NCBI GenBank assembly: GCA_033239005.1
Contig: BSQZ01000018.1
Coordinates: 6,167,536 to 6,231,535, forward strand
DNA: 64,000 bases
Direction: 5' to 3'
DNA from: Lamellibrachia satsuma
Lineage: Eukaryota; Annelida; Polychaeta; Sabellida; Siboglinidae
The position numbers were made by a program, and so were the translations under genes. The notes under the pieces are model-generated. The model searched no databases. It saw only the letters and a program-made list of their open reading frames with translations, and was not told where the DNA came from. This document shows, piece by piece, positions 57,321 to 64,000 of the stretch. The first letter of the stretch is position 1, and each line of letters starts with the position of its first letter.

Positions 57321-60300
57321 ATGGCCAAGCTGGAGTGGGAAGCAAGGCATTCTGGGAAATTGACACACAACTCGCTTGCATGTTTGAGTCAACTGTTTTT
57401 GTACGGCAGCACATGTAGCAGTAGTGACGATGCTGATGACATTGACAGTGAAATCCCTGCTTGTGTCATGTCATGTCCTTGTGATGACCAGAAGATCAGA
57501 CTGACTCAAAGCAAGAGTGACACCGATTGCAGCATTGACAGTAGGCATTGTAGCAAAGGAGCTGAGAACAAGAGCAGCAATAGCTCCAGCAATAACGATG
57601 TACACAAGAGCAGAAGAGATCAGAGCAAAACCAGCAGTAGTTCCAGCAATGACAACACACATAAGAGCAGAAGAGCTCAGAGCAACACCAGCAATAGTTC
57701 CAGCAATGACAACACACACAAGAGCAGAAGAGCTCAGAGCAAAACCAGCAGTAGTTCCAGCAATTACAACACACACAAGAGCAGAAGAGCTCAGAGCAAA
57801 ACCAGCAGTAGTTCCAGCAATGACAACCCACATAAGAGCAGAAGAGCTCAGAGCAAAACCAGCAATAGTTCCAGCAATGACAGCACACATAAGAGCAGAA
57901 GAGCTCAGAGCAAAACCAGCAATAGTTCCAGCAATGACAGCACACATAAGAGCAGAAGAGATCAGAGTAAGAGCAGCAATAGCTCAGGCAACAACAATGT
58001 GCACAAGAGCAGAAGAGCTCAGAGTAAGAGCAGCAATAGCTCCGGCAACAAAAATGTACATAAGAGCAGAAGAGCTCAGAGTAAGAGCAGCAATAGCTCC
58101 GGCAACAACAATGTACACAAGAGCAGAAGAGCTCAGAGTAAGAGCAGCAGCAGATCCAGCAATGACAACACACATAAGAGCAGCATTAATAATGCACATA
58201 TGAGCAGAACAGCTCAGAGCAAGAACAGCAGTCAAACCAATAAACAGACAGTTGCTCAAGATGACAAGACAAACAAGAACAAAATAAACAGCAACAGAGA
58301 CCATTCTAAGTGTTATAAACTCTCTGATAAACGTCTCAGAGCAAGAACAGACAGCAGTGACTCCAGTAGCTCGGACTCCAGTAGCTCTGGCAGCAGCTCT
58401 AGCAGCAGCTGTAGCTCTACCTCTAGCAGCAGCTCTGGTAGCAGCAGCTCTAGTGGTAGTAGCACCAGCAGCTGTAGCAGTAGTTCTAGTGGTTCAGAGT
58501 CTGGTAGTGAAAGTTCCGGCCAGTCAAGCATGTCTTCCCGGCACAGATCTCGACATAGGCAGAAGTCTAGACATTGTGGCAAGACAGTATCCCTCAACCT
58601 CAAGAGACATCGTCCTGCCTGTGAGTCAGACACTCGAGGCAGATCAGAGACAGATGAAACAGTGGTATGTAATGAGAGAAAGAAGTCTCGGTATGAGACA
58701 GGGCTGGTGGAGAACTGTAGATCTGTTGAGAGGTGGTTGTGGCAGGAGAAGGAGTCTTGTGTTGGCCGGTCTTTAGCTCAAGATGTTGCTAGCCTGGGAA
58801 AAGATACCGCTGGACAGAAGGGAGACGACAGAGAATTGTCTTCATATAAGGTTCTGGCCTTTGAGGAGGAGAGTAAGAAAGGGATTAATCTAAAAGTAGA
58901 ACAGGTGAATGAGGAAAAACCCCTTGAAAGGCTCAACTTGCCTGTGCAGGTGTTTTCTGTGGACATGCCACAGCCATTGGTAAAAGGTGCATCTGCAACA
59001 GAATGTGCAGTCACTTTACAGGATTGCCACCTTGCAGTTGGTGGGGGAACCTCAAATGTTACTGAAGAACAACATAGCCAAGAAACCGTCTCTGGTGGCA
59101 ATGGAGAGGTGCAACTTGAATGTACAGCACCAGAGGGCATGACTGCTTGTTGCGGAGGTGGGACTGAAGTAATCATTGTGCAACTCAGAAGTGACTTAAA
59201 TACATCGAATAGTTGTGAGTCACTGAAAGAAAACATTGAAAGACATTGTGTTACACGAGAGAAGGAATGTAATGGTGTAAGCAGTTGCTCTGAAGCAAAG
59301 ATAAGTAAATCTCCCAGTTCTGATAAAAGATTAACAGATACAGCTACAGAGAAGGATGCTGAGGAAACACAAAGTGCAATACCTTGCTTGTCTTCAGGCA
59401 AAAATATGTTGAATCACTGCGTAATGCACTCGGAAAGAAACAGAGAAAATCCCTCGGGCGTTTATGAGAAATGTCTCGAGCCAGCTGAACATTTTGCAGC
59501 TATGTCTGTTGAACAATTTGAAACCAGTCAAGAGGAGGGAATGATTCACAAGTGTAGCAGAAACAGAGTTGGTGATGACGAATCTCCAGAAATAGGGACT
59601 GAGAAGAATACAAGCATTAAGTGTAGTTATTCACATAAGTTGTGCAACAAATCTCAAGGAAGAGACTGTGTAAAATCTTCCAGTTTATTCGAAACAACAC
59701 CACCTGTTGACAGTTCTGTGCTGGGGGATGCCATCCATTCTAAGTGTCCAGTGGGGAGAGATGCAGAATACCATCCACGGTCTTTGGAAAGGACTACTGG
59801 GCACTCTCGTGGACATTCCAGAAAAGAACCAGACCAATCCAATCGATCTCCTGAAAGAAATATTGAAAAATACTACAGATATCATAAATCATCGGAAAAA
59901 GACAGTAAACATGATCGCGAGTTTAAAAGACGAAGTTGTGAAAAGAAACCAGAGTCTCCAGAAGATGGTAGGAGACGTGTAAAGAGACACTCAGGCTCTC
60001 ATGACAGGTGTACAAGAGAACGGAGAGAGGTGGGAGATGACAAAGATGGAGGTGCTTCAGGAAGGTATGAGAGCTCACGCAGCAAGACACGACATGCAGA
60101 CAGTTACAATAGGGCAGACCTTCAACAGACTGAGTCCAGCAGGAGCAGAAGAGAGGAGAGAGACAGGAGAAGAGAAGAGAGAGACATGAGAAGAGATCAA
60201 GACCGGATGAGACGTCACAATGCAGACACACGATACTGCAGACTTCCACGCTCCAGCTGTGATGGTAACAGATACCTACACAAAGACTCATATGATAGAA

Positions 60301-60632
60301 ATTTTGCAAGGTCATCCTCACTAAGCAAACGGTCTCTGGTTGATGTTAGTCCTGATGGTGACCCATGTGTATGGCCACATTCCAAGGCGCGACACAGCCC
60401 CTGTTGGTTGCCTGGTGCTGGGCCAAATGCTCCTGGAAGCTCCTCAAAAAATCTCTCAGAAGTTCCAAGATGGTCACAGGTTAATGGCAATTGTCCTGCA
60501 GAATGGTCAAGGACTGGCAACCAGCCAACTGATGACCCATGTAACCATCCAGTGACCAGTCAACCACTGCCACCAGGACTTGAAGCTGACAGGTGTGTAG
60601 TTTTGTGTCTCCACAGCACCTTGCCACCCTGA
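57321..60632 (+). CDS. Unrecognised Ser/Arg-rich nuclear-type protein, very long exon
   Basis: One open frame of 1103 codons from ATG 57321 (AATATGG, good start context) to TGA 60630-60632. A donor-like site (CTGACAG then GTGTGTAG) at 60592 may instead end this exon after 1090 codons, so the protein could continue to the right. The N-terminus MAKLEWEARHSGKLTHNSLA is not known to me. Residues 84-273 are ten 19-residue repeats (type KTSSSSSNDNTHKSRRAQS), coded by 57-bp units. Residues about 344-395 are nearly pure Ser, followed by RSRHRQKSRH. The C-terminal third has RS/RE-type stretches (SSRSRREERDRRREERDMRR at about 936-956). Low-complexity SR/RE composition suggests a splicing- or transcription-associated nuclear protein; this is inference from composition only. 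Confidence 0.6.
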   Translation: MAKLEWEARHSGKLTHNSLACLSQLFLYGSTCSSSDDADDIDSEIPACVMSCPCDDQKIRLTQSKSDTDCSIDSRHCSKGAENKSSNSSSNNDVHKSRRDQSKTSSSSSNDNTHKSRRAQSNTSNSSSNDNTHKSRRAQSKTSSSSSNYNTHKSRRAQSKTSSSSSNDNPHKSRRAQSKTSNSSSNDSTHKSRRAQSKTSNSSSNDSTHKSRRDQSKSSNSSGNNNVHKSRRAQSKSSNSSGNKNVHKSRRAQSKSSNSSGNNNVHKSRRAQSKSSSRSSNDNTHKSSINNAHMSRTAQSKNSSQTNKQTVAQDDKTNKNKINSNRDHSKCYKLSDKRLRARTDSSDSSSSDSSSSGSSSSSSCSSTSSSSSGSSSSSGSSTSSCSSSSSGSESGSESSGQSSMSSRHRSRHRQKSRHCGKTVSLNLKRHRPACESDTRGRSETDETVVCNERKKSRYETGLVENCRSVERWLWQEKESCVGRSLAQDVASLGKDTAGQKGDDRELSSYKVLAFEEESKKGINLKVEQVNEEKPLERLNLPVQVFSVDMPQPLVKGASATECAVTLQDCHLAVGGGTSNVTEEQHSQETVSGGNGEVQLECTAPEGMTACCGGGTEVIIVQLRSDLNTSNSCESLKENIERHCVTREKECNGVSSCSEAKISKSPSSDKRLTDTATEKDAEETQSAIPCLSSGKNMLNHCVMHSERNRENPSGVYEKCLEPAEHFAAMSVEQFETSQEEGMIHKCSRNRVGDDESPEIGTEKNTSIKCSYSHKLCNKSQGRDCVKSSSLFETTPPVDSSVLGDAIHSKCPVGRDAEYHPRSLERTTGHSRGHSRKEPDQSNRSPERNIEKYYRYHKSSEKDSKHDREFKRRSCEKKPESPEDGRRRVKRHSGSHDRCTRERREVGDDKDGGASGRYESSRSKTRHADSYNRADLQQTESSRSRREERDRRREERDMRRDQDRMRRHNADTRYCRLPRSSCDGNRYLHKDSYDRNFARSSSLSKRSLVDVSPDGDPCVWPHSKARHSPCWLPGAGPNAPGSSSKNLSEVPRWSQVNGNCPAEWSRTGNQPTDDPCNHPVTSQPLPPGLEADRCVVLCLHSTLPP
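57570..58160 (+). repeat. 57-bp coding minisatellite, 10 units plus a partial
   Basis: Ten in-frame units of 57 bp (57570-58139) containing CATAAGAGCAGAAGAGCTCA and AGCAATAGTTCCAGC, with an eleventh broken unit. All length changes are multiples of three. The first units code KTSSSSSNDNTH and the last three KSSNSSGNNNVH, so there are two subfamilies. Confidence 0.95.
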
Positions 60633-60704
60633 GTAGACTTGACTCAGGTAGCCAACAGTGACACATGATGATGTATAGTCTCCATCCCATGAAGTAGTCA
60701 ACTG

Positions 60705-63700
60705 TAAACCTTCATCTCACCTTGTGTGTTACTGTGGACCGTCATCACATTTTGTATGTTACTGTGGACCATGTTCTCCCCATGTGTATTACTATGGACC
60801 GTCATCTCATCTTGTGTGTTACTGTGGACCATGTTTTCACTTTGTTTGTTGCTATGGACCGTCATCTCACCTTGTGTATTACTGTGGACCGTCATCTTAC
60901 CTTGTGTATTACTATGAACCGTCATCTCACCTTGTGTATTACTATGCACCGTCATCTCACCTTGTGTATTACTGTGGACCGTCATCTTACCTTGTGTATT
61001 ACTATGCACCGTCATCTCACCTTGTGTATTACTATGCACCGTCATCTCACCTTGTGTATTACTGTGGACCGTCATCTTACCTTGTGTATTACTATGAACC
61101 GTTATCTCACCTTGTGTAATACTATGCACCGTCATCTTACCTTGTGTATTACTATGAACCGTCATCTCACCTTGTGTATTACTATGCACCGTCATCTCAC
61201 CTTGTGTATTACTGTGGACCGTCATCTCACCTTGTGTATTACTATGAACCGTCATCTCACCTTGTGTATTACTATGCACCGTCATCTCACCTTGTGTATT
61301 ACTATGAACCGTCATCTCACCTTGTGTATTACTATGCACCGTCATCTCACCTTGTGTATTACTGTGGACCGTCATCTCACCTTGTGTATTACTGTGAACC
61401 GTCATCTCACCTTGTCTATTACTATGAACCGTCATCTCACCTTGTGTATTACTGTGAACCGTCACCTCACTATGTGTGTTACTGTGGACTGTCACCTCAC
61501 CATGTGTATTACTGTGGACTGTCACCTCACCATGTGTATTACTGTGGCCTGTCACCTCACCATGTGTATTACTGTGGCCTGTCACCTCACCATGTGTATT
61601 ACTGTGGACTGTCACCTCAACATGTGTGTTACTGTGGCCTGTCACCTCACCATGTGTGTTACTGTGGACTGTCACCTCAACATGTGTGTTACTGTGGCCT
61701 GTCACCTCACCTTGTGTGTTACTGTGGACTGTCACCTCACCATGTGTGTTACTGTGGACTGTCACCTCACCTTGTGTATTACTGTGGACTGTCACCTCAC
61801 CATGTGTGTTACTGTGGACTGTCACCTCAACATGTGTATTACTGTGGACTGTCACCTCACCATGTGTGTTACTGTGGACTGTCACCTCACCTTGTGTATT
61901 TCTGTGGACTGTCACCTCACCATGTGTATTACTGTGCACTGTCACCTCACCTTGTGTATTACTGTGGACTTTCACCTCACCATGTGTATTACTGTGGCCT
62001 GTCACCTCACCATGTGTGTTACTGTGGACTGTCACCTCACCATGTGTGTTACTGTGGACTGTCACCTCACCTTGTGTATTACTGTGGACTGTCACCTCAC
62101 CATGTGTGTTACTGTGGACTGTCACCTCACCTTGTGTATTACTGTGGACTGTCACCTCACCATGTGTGTTACTGTGGACTGTCACCTCAACATGTGTGTT
62201 ACTGTGGCCTGTCACCTCACCATGTGTATTACTGTGGACTGTCACCTCACCATGTGTATTACTGTGGACTGTCACCTCAACATGTGTGTTACTGTGGACT
62301 GTCACCTCACCTTGTGTATTACTGTGGACTGTCACCTCACCATGTGTGTTACTGTGGACTGTCACCTCACCATGTGTATTACTGTGGACTGTCACCTCAA
62401 CATGTGTGTTACTGTGGACTGTCACCTCACCTTGTGTATTACTGTGGACTGTCACCTCACCATGTGTATTACTGTGGACTTTCACCTCACCATGTGTATT
62501 ACTGTGGACTGTCACCTCAACATGTGTATTACTGTAGACTGTCACCTCACCATGTGTGTTACTGTGGACTGTCACCTCACCATGTGTATTACTGTGGACT
62601 GTCACCTCAACATGTGTGTTACTGTGGACTGTCACCTCACCATGTGTATTACTGTGGACTGTCACCTCACCATGTGTATTACTGTAGACTGTCACCTCAC
62701 CATGTGTATTACTGTGGACTGTCACCTCACCATGTGTATTACTGTGGACTGTCACCTCAACATGTGTGTTACTGTGGACTGTCACCTCACCATGTGTGTT
62801 ACTGTGGACTGTCACCTCACCATGTGTGTTACTGTGGACTGTCACCTCACCTTGTGTGTTACTGTGGACTGTCACCTCACCATGTGTGTTACTGTGGACT
62901 GTCACCTCACCATGTGTGTTACTGTGGACTGTCACCTCAACATGTGTATTACTGTGGACTGTCACCTCACCATGTGTATTACTGTGGACTGTCACCTCAA
63001 CATGTGTGTTACTGTGGACTGTCACCTCACCATGTGTGTTACTGTGGACTGTCACCTCACCATGTGTGTTACTGTGGACTGTCACCTCACCTTGTGTGTT
63101 ACTGTGGACTGTCACCTCACCATGTGTGTTACTGTGGACTGTCACCTCACCATGTGTGTTACTGTGGACTGTCACCTCAACATGTGTGTTACTGTGGACT
63201 GTGACCTCACCATGTGTGTTACTGTGGACTGTCACCTCACCATGTGTATTACTGTAGACTGTCACCTCAACATGTGTGTTACTGTGGACTGTCACCTCAC
63301 CTTGTGTATTACTGTGGACTGTCACCTCACCATGTGTGTTACTGTGGACTGTCACCTCACCATGTGTATTACTGTGGACTGTCACCTCAACATGTGTGTT
63401 ACTGTGGACTGTCACCTCACCTTGTGTATTACTGTGGACTGTCACCTCACCATGTGTATTACTGTGGACTGTCACCTCACCATGTGTATTACTGTGGACT
63501 TTCACCTCACCATGTGTATTACTGTGGACTGTCACCTCACCATGTGTATTACTGTGGCCTGTCACCTCACCATGTGTATTACTGTGGACTTTCACCTCAC
63601 CTTGTGTATTACTGTGGACTGTCACCTCACCTTGTGTATTACTGTGGACTGTCACCTCACCATGTGTATTACTGTGGACTGTCACCTCACCATGTGTATT

Positions 63701-64000
63701 ACTGTGGACTTTCACCTCACCATGTGTATTACTGTGGACTGTCACCTCACCATGTGTATTACTGTGGCCTGTCACCTCACCATGTGTGTTACTGTGGACT
63801 GTCACCTCAACATGTGTGTTACTGTGGACTGTCACCTCACCTTTTGTATTACTGTGGAGTGTCACCTCACCATGTGTGTTACTGTGGACTGTCACCTCAC
63901 CTTTTGTATTACTGTGGACTGTCACCTCACTATGTGTGTTACTGTGGACTGTCACCTCACCATGTGTATTACTGTGGACTGTCACCTCACCATGTGTGTT
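60705..64000 (+). repeat. 30-bp satellite, about 109 units, indel-free, reaching the window edge
   Basis: The unit is GTCACCTCACCATGTGTATT plus ACTGTGGACT. Phase is kept without a single insertion or deletion from about 60,721 to 64,000. Two domains are visible: up to about 61,460 units have GTCATCTCACCTTGTGTATT with ACTATGCACC/ACTATGAACC endings, and beyond it the GTCACCTCAC...GGACT type. A 180-bp block at 62761-62940 recurs exactly at 63001-63180 (higher-order period 240 bp). Open frames on both strands follow from the period. If the 60592 donor is used, the array lies in the first part of the following intron. Confidence 0.95.

Noticed and set aside
57471..58203. Other open frames of 150-228 codons on both strands over the Ser-rich exon
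   Set aside because: Shadows of the 57-bp coding repeat. Only the frame from 57321 continues through the non-repetitive part.
60698..63985. A minus-strand open frame of over 1000 codons with a 10-residue period
   Set aside because: It coincides with the 30-bp satellite, has no start context or splice signals, and the plus strand is open over the same stretch as well. Treated as a by-product of the repeat period, with a codon-bias test proposed.

Overview
This is a piece of a nuclear genome from an invertebrate animal. Six genes with long introns can be rebuilt exon by exon with GT..AG junctions and intact reading frames, and all are recognisable as orthologues of vertebrate genes. The rest is dominated by CR1/jockey-type LINEs, a Penelope-like element, TTAA-type and hAT-type MITEs, tRNA-derived SINEs and many minisatellites. 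A marine lophotrochozoan (for example a mollusc) or an invertebrate deuterostome would fit. The sequence alone does not settle the phylum. There is no operon, CRISPR array or prokaryotic feature.

Layout. 1-2.3 kb: first three exons of AP4E1 (minus strand, running off the left edge). 2.3-5.4 kb: repeats and a LINE remnant. 5.5-16.0 kb: a complete seven-exon LACTB (minus, 529 aa). 16.2-19.8 kb: a decayed LINE, a dispersed repeat and a CCAATCA-rich minisatellite. 19.9-30.8 kb: a complete seven-exon PPP1R8/NIPP1 (minus, 349 aa). 32.5-35.1 kb: a complete four-exon TMEM14 (plus, 100 aa). 37.0-48.7 kb: a complete ten-exon PAK1IP1 (minus, 418 aa). 48.8-53.0 kb: the first two exons of TRNAU1AP (plus), which start only 161 bp from the PAK1IP1 start codon. 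57.3-60.6 kb: a single very long exon encoding an unrecognised Ser/Arg-rich protein with a coding minisatellite. 60.7-64.0 kb: an indel-free 30-bp satellite reaching the right edge.

The genes are housekeeping genes with unrelated jobs: AP-4 vesicle coat, mitochondrial LACTB filament protein, nuclear PP1 regulator, mitochondrial TMEM14, ribosome-biogenesis WD40 protein and Sec-tRNA-associated RRM protein. What links them is ancient gene order: TMEM14 next to PAK1IP1, PPP1R8 near TRNAU1AP, and AP4E1 near LACTB all have counterparts in the human genome.

The most unusual feature is that several tandem repeats are built from splice junctions. A 51-bp array of about 32 units in PPP1R8 intron 3 repeats the acceptor of exon 4 together with its first 15 exon bases, and also carries a GTAAG donor in each unit. 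Similar but smaller cases occur at LACTB exon 4, PAK1IP1 exon 5 and the donor of PPP1R8 exon 2. The last of these would add 10 codons in frame.
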